From Urophycis tenuis (taxonomy: Eukaryota; Chordata; Actinopteri; Gadiformes; Phycidae), in the NCBI GenBank assembly GCA_036785325.1, contig JAXIVH010000001.1, positions 22,155,455-22,219,454 on the forward strand: a DNA stretch of 64,000 bases, read 5' to 3'. The notes under the pieces are model-generated. The model was not told where the DNA came from, did not search any database, and saw only the letters and a program-made list of their open reading frames with translations. Shown here piece by piece: positions 36,076-49,500 of the stretch. The position numbers and the translations under genes are program-made. Position 1 is the stretch's first letter; each line of letters begins with the position of its first letter.

Positions 36076-38846
36076 GGGTAATTGTCTTCTTCCTCCAATA
36101 TGTCAAGTGTAGGTTAAGGTTAGGGTAGATTTAGGGGTAGAGTTAGCAGTTAACCTTAACGTTAGGTTTGAAGTAAATGGGAGGGGTTGCGGTTAGGGTT
36201 AAGGTTAGGGCTGAGGTTAGGGTTAGGTATAAGGTTACGGTTTAGGGTTAAGGTTAGGGTTAAGGTTAGGGTTACGGTTAGGGCTAAGGTTAGGGCTAAG
36301 GTTAGAGTAAGGGTTAGGGTTAGCGTTACGGTTAGGGTAAGGTTAGGGTTAGGGTTAGAGGTTAGGGGTTAGGGGTTAGGGTTAAGATGAGGGCTGAGGT
36401 TAGGGTTAAGGTTAGGGCTGAGGTTAGGGTTAGGTTTAAGGTTAGGGATAAGGTTAGGGTTGGGGTTACGGCTGAGATTGGGGTTAAGGTTAGGGTTGAG
36501 GTTAGGGTTAGTGTTATGGATAAGGTTAGGTTAAGTGTTAGGGCCAAGGTTAGGGTTAAGGTTATGGTTAAGATTAGGGTTAGGGCTAGAATTAGGGTTA
36601 GGGCTAAGGTTAGGGTTAGGGTTATGGCTGAGGTTAGGGTTAAGGTTAGGTTTGAGGTTAGTGTTAAGGTTAGGGCCAAGGTTAGGGTTAGGGTTAAGGT
36701 TAGGGTTAGGGCTAAGGTTAGGGTTAGGGTTATGGCTGAGGCTAGGGTTAGGGCTAAAGTTAGGGCAAAGGTTAGAGTAAGGGTTAGCGTTAGAGTTAGG
36801 GTAGGGTTAGTGTTGGAGGTTAGGGTAGGCTTAGAGTTAGAGTAGGGGTTAGGGTTAGAGTTAGAGTAGGGGTTAGGGTTAGTGTTAAGGCTAAGGTTAG
36901 GGGTTGAGGTTAGTGTTAAGATTAGGGCCAAGGTAAGGGTTAGTGTTAGGGTTGAGTTAGGGTTAGGGCTAAGGTTAGGCCTATGGTTAGGGTTGGGGTT
37001 GAGGTTATCCCTAGGGTTAGAGTTAGAGCTAGAGATTGAGGAAGGTAGAGTCAAGGTGAGACAGTCTGTACGGACTGAACTCACCCCCGCCGGATCGGGC
37101 TAGTACACTCTATCTCCCCCAACTCCCTCATTTCCATGAGGGAAGACAGGGGAGAAGAGATGGGAGGAGTATATATATTTAATATATATTTTTTTAGTAA
37201 ATAAATACATCGAGAGACTCACCGCTGGAGTGGGTTTTAATCTTTGTATTCAAGGTTGTTCCTCCTCTTTTGATTCCTCGCTGGTGGTGCGTCGTCTCCA
37301 CCTAGTGGTCGTTTTGTGAAGAAGAGTTATAGAAATAGAAATAGAAATACTCTATTGTTCCCAGGTTGGGAAATTGCATTAATAGGTAAGTAATAATAAT
37401 AATAATAGGTAATTGCAATAGTTGGTAAGGTAATCTATATTTAATTTATTTATTTATATTTGTATATTTATTTAGTCTATTTATTTATTCATTTTTGTTT
37501 ATTTATTTATTTAGATAAAGAGGATCACAGCTGGAGTGAGTTTTTAGTCTTTGTGTTAAAGGCTGGTTGCCTTCTTTTGATTCTTCAGTGGTGGTCCATC
37601 GCCTCCATCTAGTGGTCGTTTTGTGAATAACAGTTGGTAAGGTAATATAAATGGGTTGTGTAGAGAGCCCGTTCTTTCGATGGCCCTGGCTCGGTTAGGT
37701 TCGTTAGAGTTATCTCGATGACCCCCCCCCCACCTCATCCAACGACTCGGTAGTTGAATAGGGGATCAAAGGCAGTTGCACTCGCCAATATCTAGTCATC
37801 CGCAGCTCTCTTTTCCCATATTACCAAGAATGAAGTAAAACGAAATGGTTATCTGTCTTGTTGTGATATAACCGCTGATTTGGAGATATAGACTTGTTTT
37901 TCCTTTTCCCAAAGGTTTTCTTTGTTCCAAGATGAAGGTCAATCTAGTTTGATTGAAGGTACTTCCAATGCATTGGTATATTTACTTATTTGAATAAAGA
38001 CGAGTCACAGCTGGAGTGAGACTTTTCTTTTCCATTTCTATTTTAGTATAAACGTGCCATCGAAATATTAGGACACGTCATCAGTAGTGGACCCTGGGAT
38101 CATAGGGTGTTTCTGGCCATTGTCACTATACACCCTCACCCAAGGGAGGCCCCCCCGAGAGTGATCAATTCTCAAGGTGTGTCGTTTCCGAAATGGAATT
38201 GGTATTGGGTTTAAGCTTTTTTAGGAGTGATCATTTGTTGAGGTAACGTCGAGGTAAGTAAAGGTAAGTAAAACACTTTTTAGGATACATTGTTTTGGTT
38301 ATGGAGAGGAGGGGGCACATACTTACCCCCTGACCAGCACAAACCAGTTGTTAACACCGCTAGGTAGCCCTGGTTTGGCCAATCAGGGCCGGAGCTTGGT
38401 TCTTGTCCTCTGTTGGGTCCAGATGAACTAGCAGAAAACTGGGGTCACGAAGGACCGAGGCCAGCCGTGACAAAGCACTGCCTCCACGGTCCCCCAATGC
38501 AGCTATCCTCAGCGATGGGTGTCCAGACCTAGGAAAGACCAAGACCAGCCCCGACCAGCGGTGCCTTCCCAGTCGGTCCCAGGGTAGGAAAGGCCAAGGC
38601 CAGCCGCGACTAAGCACTGCCTCCCTGGCCCCTCCAGGACCCCATGCCGAACAGCCTGTTAATAACAATTCCTGTGCCCCATACACCGCGCGACTACAGA
38701 GATTGTGTAGGAAGTTGACCTTAGAGAAGACTCAATGGCTTACTTTCCTCACCCAAAACAACAATTTCTTGGGGTAGTCTATTCTCGCCGTAGGTACTTC
38801 GGTGATGGGTTTTTTTGTGAAAAGTTTTCCGGATGAAATGCATGCT
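36076..38846 (+). repeat. Macrosatellite unit 14 (2771 bp, short-tract class)
   Basis: Telomere-like tract 36189-37037. Markers m1-m10: G, short, T, std, C, 5, C, G, A, G. It is the same haplotype as unit 11, so the pair 13-14 repeats the pair 10-11. Confidence 0.97.
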
Positions 38847-41623
38847 GGGTAATTGTCTTCTTCCTCCAATATGTCAAGTGTAGGTTAAGGTTAGGGTAGA
38901 TTTAGGGGTAGAGTTAGCAGTTAACCTTAACGTTAGGTTTGAAGTAAATGGGAGGGGTTGCGGTTAGGGTTAAGGTTAGGGCTGAGGTTAGGGTTAGGTA
39001 TAAGGTTACGGTTTAGGGTTAAGGTTAGGGTTAAGGTTAGGGTTACGGTTAGGGCTAAGGTTAGGGCTAAGGTTAGAGTAAGGGTTAAGGTTAGCGTTAC
39101 GGTTAGGGTAAGGTTAGGGTTAGGGTTAGAGGTTAGGGGTTAGGGGTTAGGGTTAAGATGAGGGCTGAGGTTAGGGTTAAGGTTAGGGCTGAGGTTAGGG
39201 TTAGGTTTAAGGTTAGGGATAAGGTTAGGGTTGGGGTTACGGCTGAGATTGGGGTTAAGGTTAGGGTTGAGGTTAGGGTTAGTGTTATGGATAAGGTTAG
39301 GTTAAGTGTTAGGGCCAAGGTTAGGGTTAAGGTTATGGTTAAGATTAGGGTTAGGGCTAGAATTAGGGTTAGGGCTAAGGTTAGGGTTAGGGTTATGGCT
39401 GAGGTTAGGGTTAAGGTTAGGTTTGAGGTTAGTGTTAAGGTTAGGGCCAAGGTTAGGGTTAGGGTTAAGGTTAGGGTTAGGGCTAAGGTTAGGGTTAGGG
39501 TTATGGCTGAGGCTAGGGTTAGGGCTAAAGTTAAGGCAAAGGTTAGAGTTAGGGTAAGCGTTAGAGTTAGGGTAGGGTTAGTGTTGGAGGTTAGGGTAGG
39601 CTTAGGGTTAGAGTTAGAGTAGGGGTTAGGGTTAGAGTTAGAGTAGGGGTTAGGGTTAGTGTTAAGGCTAAGGTTAGGGGTTGAGGTTAGTGTTAAGATT
39701 AGGGCCAAGGTAAGGGTTAGTGTTAGGGTTGAGTTAGGGTTAGGGCTAAGGTTAGGCCTATGGTTAGGGTTGGGGTTGAGGTTATCCCTAGGGTTAGAGT
39801 TAGAGCTAGAGATTGAGGAAGGTAGAGTCAAGGTGAGACAGTCTGTACGGACTGAACTCACCCCCGCCGGATCGGGCTAGTACACTCTATCTCCCCCAAC
39901 TCCCTCATTTCCATGAGGGAAGACAGGGGAGAAGAGATGGGAGGAGTATATATATTTAATATATTTTTTTTAGTAAATAAATACATCGAGAGACTCACCG
40001 CTGGAGTGGGTTTTAATCTTTGTATTCAAGGTTGTTCCTCCTCTTTTGATTCCTCGCTGGTGGTGCGTCGTCTCCACCTAGTGGTCGTTTTGTGAAGAAG
40101 AGTTATAGAAATAGAAATAGAAATACTCTATTGTTCCCAGGTTGGGAAATTGCATTAATAGGTAAGTAATAATAATAATAATAGGTAATTGCAATAGTTG
40201 GTAAGGTAATCTATATTTAATTATTTTATTTATATTTGTATATTTATTTAGTCTATTTATTTATTCATTTTTGTTTATTTATTTATTTAGATAAAGAGGA
40301 TCACAGCTGGAGTGAGTTTTTAGTCTTTGTGTTAAAGGCTGGTTGCCTTCTTTTGATTCTTCAGTGGTGGTCCATCGCCTCCATCTAGTGGTCGTTTTGT
40401 GAATAACAGTTGGTAAGGTAATATAAATGGGTTGTGTAGAGAGCCCGTTCTTTCGATGGCCCTGGCTCGGTTAGGTTCGTTAGAGTTATCTCGATGACCC
40501 CCCCCCCACCTCATCCAACGACTCGGTAGTTGAATAGGGGATCAAAGGCAGTTGCACTCGCCAATATCTAGTCATCCGCAGCTCTCTTTTCCCATATTAC
40601 CAAGAATGAAGTAAAACGAAATGGTTATCTGTCTTGTTGTGATATAACCGCTGATTTGGAGATATAGACTTGTTTTTCCTTTTCCCAAAGGTTTTCTTTG
40701 TTCCAAGATGAAGGTCAATCTAGTTTGATTGAAGGTACTTCCAATGCATTGGTATATTTACTTATTTGAATAAAGACGAGTCACAGCTGGAGTGAGACTT
40801 TTCTTTTCCATTTCTATTTTAGTATAAACGTGCTATCGAAACATTAGGACACGTCATCAGTAGTGGACCCTGGGATCATAGGGTGTTTCTGGCCATTGTC
40901 ACTATACACCCTCACCCAAGGGAGGCCCCCCCGAGAGTGATCAATTCTCAAGGTGTGTCGTTTCCGAAATGGAATTGGTATTGGGTTTAAGCTTTTTTAG
41001 GAGTGATCATTTGTTGAGGTAACGTCGAGGTAAGTAAAGGTAAGTAAAACACTTTTTTAGGATACATTGTTTTGGTTATGGAGAGGAGGGGGCACATACT
41101 TACCCCCTGACCAGCACAAACCAGTTGTTAACACCGCTAGGTAGCCCTGGTTTGGCCAATCAGGGCCGGAGCTTGGTTCTTGTCCTCTGTTGGGTCCAGA
41201 TGAACTAGCAGAAAACTGGGGTCACGAAGGACCGAGGCCAGCCGTGACAAAGCACTGCCTCCACGGTCCCCCAATGCAGTTATCCTCAGCGATGGGTGTC
41301 CAGACCTAGGAAAGACCAAGACCAGCCCCGACCAGCGGTGCCTTCCCAGTCGGTCCCAGGGTAGGAAAGGCCAAGGCCAGCCGCGACTAAGCACTGCCTC
41401 CCTGGCCCCTCCAGGACCCCATGCCGAACAGCCTGTTAATAACAATTCCTGTGCCCCATACACCGCGCGACTACAGAGATTGTGTAGGAAGTTGACCTTA
41501 GAGAAGACTCAATGGCTTACTTTCCTCACCCAAAACAACAATTTCTTGGGGTAGTCTATTCTCGCCGTAGGTACTTCGGTAATGGGTTTTTTTGTGAAAA
41601 GTTTTCCGGATGAAATACATGCT
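38847..41623 (+). repeat. Macrosatellite unit 15 (2777 bp)
   Basis: Telomere-like tract 38960-39814. Markers m1-m10: A, long, T, alt, T, 6, T, G, A, A, identical to unit 16. Private changes are a different T-run near 39965 and CGAAACATTAGG near 40837. It ends in AAATACATGC like units 2, 16 and 17. Confidence 0.97.
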
Positions 41624-44401
41624 GGGTAATTGTCTTCTTCCTCCAATATGTCAAGTGTAGGTTAAGGTTAGGGTAGATTTAGGGGTAGAGTTAGCAGTTA
41701 ACCTTAACGTTAGGTTTGAAGTAAATGGGAGGGGTTGCGGTTAGGGTTAAGGTTAGGGCTGAGGTTAGGGTTAGGTATAAGGTTACGGTTTAGGGTTAAG
41801 GTTAGGGTTAAGGTTAGGGTTACGGTTAGGGCTAAGGTTAGGGCTAAGGTTAGAGTAAGGGTTAAGGTTAGCGTTACGGTTAGGGTAAGGTTAGGGTTAG
41901 GGTTAGAGGTTAGGGGTTAGGGGTTAGGGTTAAGATGAGGGCTGAGGTTAGGGTTAAGGTTAGGGCTGAGGTTAGGGTTAGGTTTAAGGTTAGGGATAAG
42001 GTTAGGGTTGGGGTTACGGCTGAGATTGGGGTTAAGGTTAGGGTTGAGGTTAGGGTTAGTGTTATGGATAAGGTTAGGTTAAGTGTTAGGGCCAAGGTTA
42101 GGGTTAAGGTTATGGTTAAGATTAGGGTTAGGGCTAGAATTAGGGTTAGGGCTAAGGTTAGGGTTAGGGTTATGGCTGAGGTTAGGGTTAAGGTTAGGTT
42201 TGAGGTTAGTGTTAAGGTTAGGGCCAAGGTTAGGGTTAGGGTTAAGGTTAGGGTTAGGGCTAAGGTTAGGGTTAGGGTTATGGCTGAGGCTAGGGTTAGG
42301 GCTAAAGTTAAGGCAAAGGTTAGAGTTAGGGTAAGCGTTAGAGTTAGGGTAGGGTTAGTGTTGGAGGTTAGGGTAGGCTTAGGGTTAGAGTTAGAGTAGG
42401 GGTTAGGGTTAGAGTTAGAGTAGGGGTTAGGGTTAGTGTTAAGGCTAAGGTTAGGGGTTGAGGTTAGTGTTAAGATTAGGGCCAAGGTAAGGGTTAGTGT
42501 TAGGGTTGAGTTAGGGTTAGGGCTAAGGTTAGGCCTATGGTTAGGGTTGGGGTTGAGGTTATCCCTAGGGTTAGAGTTAGAGCTAGAGATTGAGGAAGGT
42601 AGAGTCAAGGTGAGACAGTCTGTACGGACTGAACTCACCCCCGCCGGATCGGGCTAGTACACTCTATCTCCCCCAACTCCCTCATTTCCATGAGGGAAGA
42701 CAGGGGAGAAGAGATGGGAGGAGTATATATATTTAATATATATTTTTTTAGTAAATAAATACATCGAGAGACTCACCGCTGGAGTGGGTTTTAATCTTTG
42801 TATTCAAGGTTGTTCCTCCTCTTTTGATTCCTCGCTGGTGGTGCGTCGTCTCCACCTAGTGGTCGTTTTGTGAAGAAGAGTTATAGAAATAGAAATAGAA
42901 ATACTCTATTGTTCCCAGGTTGGGAAATTGCATTAATAGGTAAGTAATAATAATAATAATAGGTAATTGCAATAGTTGGTAAGGTAATCTATATTTAATT
43001 ATTTTATTTATATTTGTATATTTATTTAGTCTATTTATTTATTCATTTTTGTTTATTTATTTATTTAGATAAAGAGGATCACAGCTGGAGTGAGTTTTTA
43101 GTCTTTGTGTTAAAGGCTGGTTGCCTTCTTTTGATTCTTCAGTGGTGGTCCATCGCCTCCATCTAGTGGTCGTTTTGTGAATAACAGTTGGTAAGGTAAT
43201 ATAAATGGGTTGTGTAGAGAGCCCGTTCTTTCGATGGCCCTGGCTCGGTTAGGTTCGTTAGAGTTATCTCGATGACCCCCCCCCCACCTCATCCAACGAC
43301 TCGGTAGTTGAATAGGGGATCAAAGGCAGTTGCACTCGCCAATATCTAGTCATCCGCAGCTCTCTTTTCCCATATTACCAAGAATGAAGTAAAACGAAAT
43401 GGTTATCTGTCTTGTTGTGATATAACCGCTGATTTGGAGATATAGACTTGTTTTTCCTTTTCCCAAAGGTTTTCTTTGTTCCAAGATGAAGGTCAATCTA
43501 GTTTGATTGAAGGTACTTCCAATGCATTGGTATATTTACTTATTTGAATAAAGACGAGTCACAGCTGGAGTGAGACTTTTCTTTTCCATTTCTATTTTAG
43601 TATAAACGTGCTATCGAAATATTAGGACACGTCATCAGTAGTGGACCCTGGGATCATAGGGTGTTTCTGGCCATTGTCACTATACACCCTCACCCAAGGG
43701 AGGCCCCCCCGAGAGTGATCAATTCTCAAGGTGTGTCGTTTCCGAAATGGAATTGGTATTGGGTTTAAGCTTTTTTAGGAGTGATCATTTGTTGAGGTAA
43801 CGTCGAGGTAAGTAAAGGTAAGTAAAACACTTTTTTAGGATACATTGTTTTGGTTATGGAGAGGAGGGGGCACATACTTACCCCCTGACCAGCACAAACC
43901 AGTTGTTAACACCGCTAGGTAGCCCTGGTTTGGCCAATCAGGGCCGGAGCTTGGTTCTTGTCCTCTGTTGGGTCCAGATGAACTAGCAGAAAACTGGGGT
44001 CACGAAGGACCGAGGCCAGCCGTGACAAAGCACTGCCTCCACGGTCCCCCAATGCAGTTATCCTCAGCGATGGGTGTCCAGACCTAGGAAAGACCAAGAC
44101 CAGCCCCGACCAGCGGTGCCTTCCCAGTCGGTCCCAGGGTAGGAAAGGCCAAGGCCAGCCGCGACTAAGCACTGCCTCCCTGGCCCCTCCAGGACCCCAT
44201 GCCGAACAGCCTGTTAATAACAATTCCTGTGCCCCATACACCGCGCGACTACAGAGATTGTGTAGGAAGTTGACCTTAGAGAAGACTCAATGGCTTACTT
44301 TCCTCACCCAAAACAACAATTTCTTGGGGTAGTCTATTCTCGCCGTAGGTACTTCGGTAATGGGTTTTTTTGTGAAAAGTTTTCCGGATGAAATACATGC
44401 T
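41624..44401 (+). repeat. Macrosatellite unit 16 (2778 bp)
   Basis: Telomere-like tract 41737-42591. Markers m1-m10: A, long, T, alt, T, 6, T, G, A, A. It is an adjacent near-duplicate of unit 15. Confidence 0.97.
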
Positions 44402-46163
44402 GGGTAATTGTCTTCTTCCTCCAATATGTCAAGTGTAGGTTAAGGTTAGGGTAGATTTAGGGGTAGAGTTAGCAGTTAACCTTAACGTTAGGTTTGAAGT
44501 AAATGGGAGGGGTTGCGGTTAGGGTTAAGGTTAGGGCTGAGGTTAGGGTTAGGTATAAGGTTACGGTTTAGGGTTAAGGTTAGGGTTAAGGTTAGGGTTA
44601 CGGTTAGGGCTAAGGTTAGGGCTAAGGTTAGAGTAAGGGTTAGGGTTAGCGTTACGGTTAGGGTAAGGTTAGGGTTAGGGTTAGAGGTTAGGGGTTAGGG
44701 GTTAGGGTTAAGATGAGGGCTGAGGTTAGGGTTAAGGTTAGGGCTGAGGTTAGGGTTAGGTTTAAGGTTAGGGATAAGGTTAGGGTTGGGGTTACGGCTG
44801 AGATTGGGGTTAAGGTTAGGGTTGAGGTTAGGGTTAGTGTTATGGATAAGGTTAGGTTAAGTGTTAGGGCCAAGGTTAGGGTTAAGGTTATGGTTAAGAT
44901 TAGGGTTAGGGCTAGAATTAGGGTTAGGGCTAAGGTTAGGGTTAGGGTTATGGCTGAGGTTAGGGTTAAGGTTAGGTTTGAGGTTAGTGTTAAGGTTAGG
45001 GCCAAGGTTAGGGTTAGGGTTAAGGTTAGGGTTAGGGCTAAGGTTAGGGTTAGGGTTATGGCTGAGGCTAGGGTTAGGGCTAAAGTTAAGGCAAAGGTTA
45101 GAGTTAGGGTAAGCGTTAGAGTTAGGGTAGGGTTAGTGTTGGAGGTTAGGGTAGGCTTAGGGTTAGAGTTAGAGTAGGGGTTAGGGTTAGAGTTAGAGTA
45201 GGGGTTAGGGTTAGTGTTAAGGCTAAGGTTAGGGGTTGAGGTTAGTGTTAAGATTAGGGCCAAGGTAAGGGTTAGTGTTAGGGTTGAGTTAGGGTTAGGG
45301 CTAAGGTTAGGCCTATGGTTAGGGTTGGGGTTGAGGTTATCCCTAGGGTTAGAGTTAGAGCTAGAGATTGAGGAAGGTAGAGTCAAGGTGAGACAGTCTG
45401 TACGGACTGAACTCACCCCCGCCGGATCGGGCTAGTACACTCTATCTCCCCCAACTCCCTCATTTCCATGAGGGAAGACAGGGGAGAAGAGATGGGAGGA
45501 GTATATATATTTAATATATATTTTTTTAGTAAATAAATACATCGAGAGACTCACCGCTGGAGTGGGTTTTAATCTTTGTATTCAAGGTTGTTCCTCCTCT
45601 TTTGATTCCTCGCTGGTGGTGCGTCGTCTCCACCTAGTGGTCGTTTTGTGAAGAAGAGTTATAGAAATAGAAATAGAAATACTCTATTGTTCCCAGGTTG
45701 GGAAATTGCATTAATAGGTAAGTAATAATAATAATAATAGGTAATTGCAATAGTTGGTAAGGTAATCTATATTTAATTTATTTATTTATATTTGTATATT
45801 TATTTAGTCTATTTATTTATTCATTTTTGTTTATTTATTTATTTAGATAAAGAGGATCACAGCTGGAGTGAGTTTTTAGTCTTTGTGTTAAAGGCTGGTT
45901 GCCTTCTTTTGATTCTTCAGTGGTGGTCCATCGCCTCCATCTAGTGGTCGTTTTGTGAATAACAGTTGGTAAGGTAATATAAATGGGTTGTGTAGAGAGC
46001 CCGTTCTTTCGATGGCCCTGGCTCGGTTAGGTTCGTTAGAGTTATCTCGATGACCCCCCCCCCACCTCATCCAACGACTCGGTAGTTGAATAGGGGATCA
46101 AAGGCAGTTGCACTCGCCAATATCTAGTCATCCGCAGCTCTCTTTTCCCATATTACCAAGAAT

Positions 46164-46200
46164 CAGAATCAGAATCAGAATCAGAATCAGAATCAGAATC
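46164..46200 (-). repeat. LINE tail, tandem hexamer (TGATTC)n
   Basis: On + this is CAGAAT repeated, about six copies, ending in CAGAATC before AAGTTTATTG. Together with the flanking target AGAAT the repeat pattern runs seamlessly from 46159. Variable short tandem repeats in place of poly-A are typical of CR1/L2-group 3' ends. Confidence 0.85.
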
Positions 46201-46203
46201 AAG

Positions 46204-46234
46204 TTTATTGCCAAGTAGGTTTACACCTACAAGG
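46204..46234 (-). other. LINE 3' stem-loop and AATAAA
   Basis: The sense strand reads GTAGGT-GTAA-ACCTAC (46215-46230), a perfect 6-bp stem with a GNRA-type GUAA loop. It can be extended by CC/GG across a TT/TT internal loop (46211-46234). AATAAA follows at 46204-46209 and then the tail. In L2-type elements such as eel UnaL2, a 3' stem-loop is known to be recognised by the reverse transcriptase; the same role is inferred here. Confidence 0.65.
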
Positions 46235-46563
46235 AATTCGACTTGGTGCAATTGGTGCAAGGGAAAAAACAGTATTAAAAATATAAGTAAGTAAAAAAAA
46301 AAAAAAAAGTAAAAAAGTAGAAAAGTAAAATAACCATAATATAATAAAATAAATATATATATACAATGTACAATGAATATGAGTATGAATATGAATATGG
46401 ATATGGAATACAGAGCAGTAGTGCATGCAGAGGAAAATGGAAAAATGGTGGACCCGAATGAGTGCACACTGTACACACTGTGCGTTAATGTAACGCAGAC
46501 GATCTGAAGATGCCACGTTAATGTAGCATGTAGGACTGTGTGGGGGGAGGGAGAGAGTCAGTG
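46235..46563 (-). other. LINE 3' untranslated region
   Basis: Non-coding sequence between the stop codon and the terminal stem-loop. It contains a 16-base T-run on the sense strand (46293-46308) and a degenerate ATATTC-type repeat at about 46375-46410. Small frames on the minus strand here are low-complexity and not credible genes. Confidence 0.75.
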
Positions 46564-49500
46564 TCAGTGGGGGCTCCGGGCCTTGTTGACAAGGCTAGTG
46601 GCAGACGGGAAAAAACTGTTCTTATGCCGTGAGGTTTTGGTCCTGATGGACCGCAGCCTCCTGCCAGAGGGGAGTGATGCAAAGAGATGGTGACCGGGGT
46701 GGGAGGGGTCGGCCATAATCTTACCTGCACGCCTCAGGGTCCTGGAGGTGTACAGGTCCTGGAGCGACGGCAGATTGCAGCCAATCACCTTCTCTGCAGA
46801 CCGAATGATGCGCTGCAGTCTGCCCTTGTCCTTGGCGGTGGCAGCAGCGAACCAGATGGTGATGGAGGAGGTGAGGATGGACTCAATGATGGAGGAGTAG
46901 AAGTGCACCATCATTGTCCTGGGCAGGTTGAATTTCTTCAGCTGCCTAAGGAAGTACATCCTCTGCTGGGCTTTCTTGATGAGGGAGCTGATGTTCAGCT
47001 CCCACTTGAGATCCTGGGAGATGACAGTTCCCAGGAAGCGGAAAGACTCCACAGTGTCAATTGTGTAGTCGCAGAGGGTGATGGGGGCAGGTGAGGCTGA
47101 GTACTTCCTGAAGTCCACAACCATCTCCACTGTCTTTAGAGCGTTGAGCTCTAGGTTGTTCCGGCTGCACCATGTCACCAGATGGTCTATCTCCCACCTG
47201 TAGTCAGACTCATCACCATCAGAAATGAGTCCAATGAGGGTGGTGTCATCCGCAAACTTCAGAAGCTTGACGGACTGGTGACTGGAGGTGCAGCTGTTTG
47301 TGTACAGGGAGAAGAGCAGAGGAGAAAGAACACAGCCCTGGGGGGAACCGGTGCTGATGGTCTGTGAGTCGGAGATGCATTTTCCCAGCTTCACATGCTG
47401 CTTCCTGTCAGACAGGAAGTCTGTAATCCACCTGCAGGTGGAGTCAGGCACACTAAGCTGGGAGAGCTTCTCCTGAAGCAGAGCCGGGATGATGGTGTTG
47501 AAAGCAGAGCTGAAATCCACAAACAGGATCCTGGCGTAGGTTCCTGCGGAGTCCAGGTGCTGGAGGATGTAGTGGAAGGCCAAGTTGACTGCATCGTCTA
47601 CAGACCTGTTGGCTCTGTAGGCAAACTGCAGGGGGTCCAGGAGGGGGTCGGTGATGCCTTTCAGGTGTGAGAGCACAAGGCGCTCAAAGGACTTCATAAC
47701 CACAGAGGTCAGGGCGACGGGTCTGAAGTCATTAAGTCCTGTGGTCCTTGGCTTCTTGGGGACAGGAATGATGGTAGAGGTCTTGAAGCAGGCTGGCACG
47801 TGACATGTCTCCAGTGAGGTGTTGAAAATGTCTGTGAACACTGGAGACAGCTGATCAGCACAGTGCTTCAAGGTGGATGGGGAGACAGAATCCGGTCCAG
47901 CAGCTTTCCGGGGGTTCTGTCTCCTGAAGAGTTTGTTGACGTCCCTCTCATGGATGGAAAGAGTCGTCACTGAGGTGGGTGGGGGGGTCGAGGGGGGGAC
48001 CTTTAAGTTTGGCATTGGTGGAGGTGCCCAGGCCCCCACTGAGGTGGGGGAGGTGATAAGCTGGAGCTGTTGGGAGGTGTCATGGGGGATGGTTGCAGGA
48101 CTGTCCCTTTGTCTTTCAAAGCGGCAGTAGAACTCGTTCAGGTCATTGGCCAGACGATGGTCGTTGATGGAGTGGGGGGCTTTAGGCTTGTAGTTGGTGA
48201 TTTGCCTAAGCCCTTTCCAGACAGACGCAGAGTCGTTGGCTGAGAAGTGGTGTTGGAGCTTCTCAGAGTACAGTCGTTTAGCCTCTTTCACCGCCTTGCC
48301 AAACTTGTACTTCGCCTCTTTATAACTGTCTTTGTCCCCACTCCTGAAGGCAACTTCCTTATCCAACCTTAACCTTCTGAGTTTGGCTGTGAACCAGGGT
48401 TTGTCATTGTTGTAACTCACCCTGGTGCGTGTTGGAATGCAGCTGTCCTCACAGAAACTGATGTAGGACGTCACAGCCTCTGTGTACTCATCCAGACTTT
48501 TGGTAGCAGTCCTGAACACATCCCAGTCAGTAGAGTCCAAACACGCCTGGAGATCCTCCACGGCCTCACTGGTCCACTTCTTTGATGTCCTCACTACAGG
48601 TTTGCAGAGCTTTAATTTCTGCCTGTACGCAGGAATCAGGTGGACCATGACGTGGTCAGAGTGTCCCAGTGCAGCACGGGGGACGGCGTGATAGGCATCC
48701 CTGACTGTGGTGTAACAGTGATCCAGAATGTTCTCCTCTCTGGTCGGGCATTTAATAAACTGTCTATATTTAGGGAGTTCGTGAGTGAGGTTTCCTTTGT
48801 TAAAATCACCAACGACAATAACTAAGGAGTCCGGGTTGGTACGCTCCACACACAGTATCTGGTCGGCGAGCATGCGCTGTGCGTCCTGCACGTTGGCCGA
48901 CGGTGGAATGTAAACACCGACCAGAATGAATGAAGCGAACTCACGGGGTGAATAAAAGGGCTTACAGTTTATGAAGTAAGATTCCAGATCAGGAGAACAG
49001 TGCTGCTGGATCGCCGTCACGTCGTTGCACCAACCACTGTTGATGTAAAAACAGATTCCTCCACCTTTTGTTTTGCCGGAGAGTTCCGCGTCTCTGTCCG
49101 CTCTGTAGAGTTGGAAGCCTGCCAGCTGCAGCGCAGAGTCCGGTATTAAGCCACAAAGCCACGTCTCCGTAAAGCACAAAACAGCGGATGAATAAAAGTC
49201 CCTGTTTTTTCCCAACAGCAGTTGTAATTCGTCCAGTTTGTTGGGCAGTGAACGCACGTTAGAGAGAAATATACCCGGTAGAGGTGTGCGTAATCCGCGC
49301 TGGCGAAGACGCACAAGCGCACCGGCACGTTTTCCTCTCCTCCGACGTTTTACTGCGTGAGCAAAGGTGAGCGCACCTTTGACCAGAATGTCCAAAATTT
49401 CCAATGTTGGGAGAGCGAAAGTAGGAAATAAATCCTCTGGCGTTGTTACCCTGATGTTCATGAGCTCTTCTCTGGTGAAAGAGCTCCGGGTGCCATCGCA

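Noticed and set aside
46153..46516. Several 67-107 codon minus-strand frames in the LINE 3' UTR
   Set aside because: They translate the T-run and ATATTC-type simple sequence, overlap one another in different frames and show no domain.
46687..48130. Plus-strand frames of 61-135 codons opposite the LINE ORF
   Set aside because: Antisense shadows of the endonuclease/reverse transcriptase gene.
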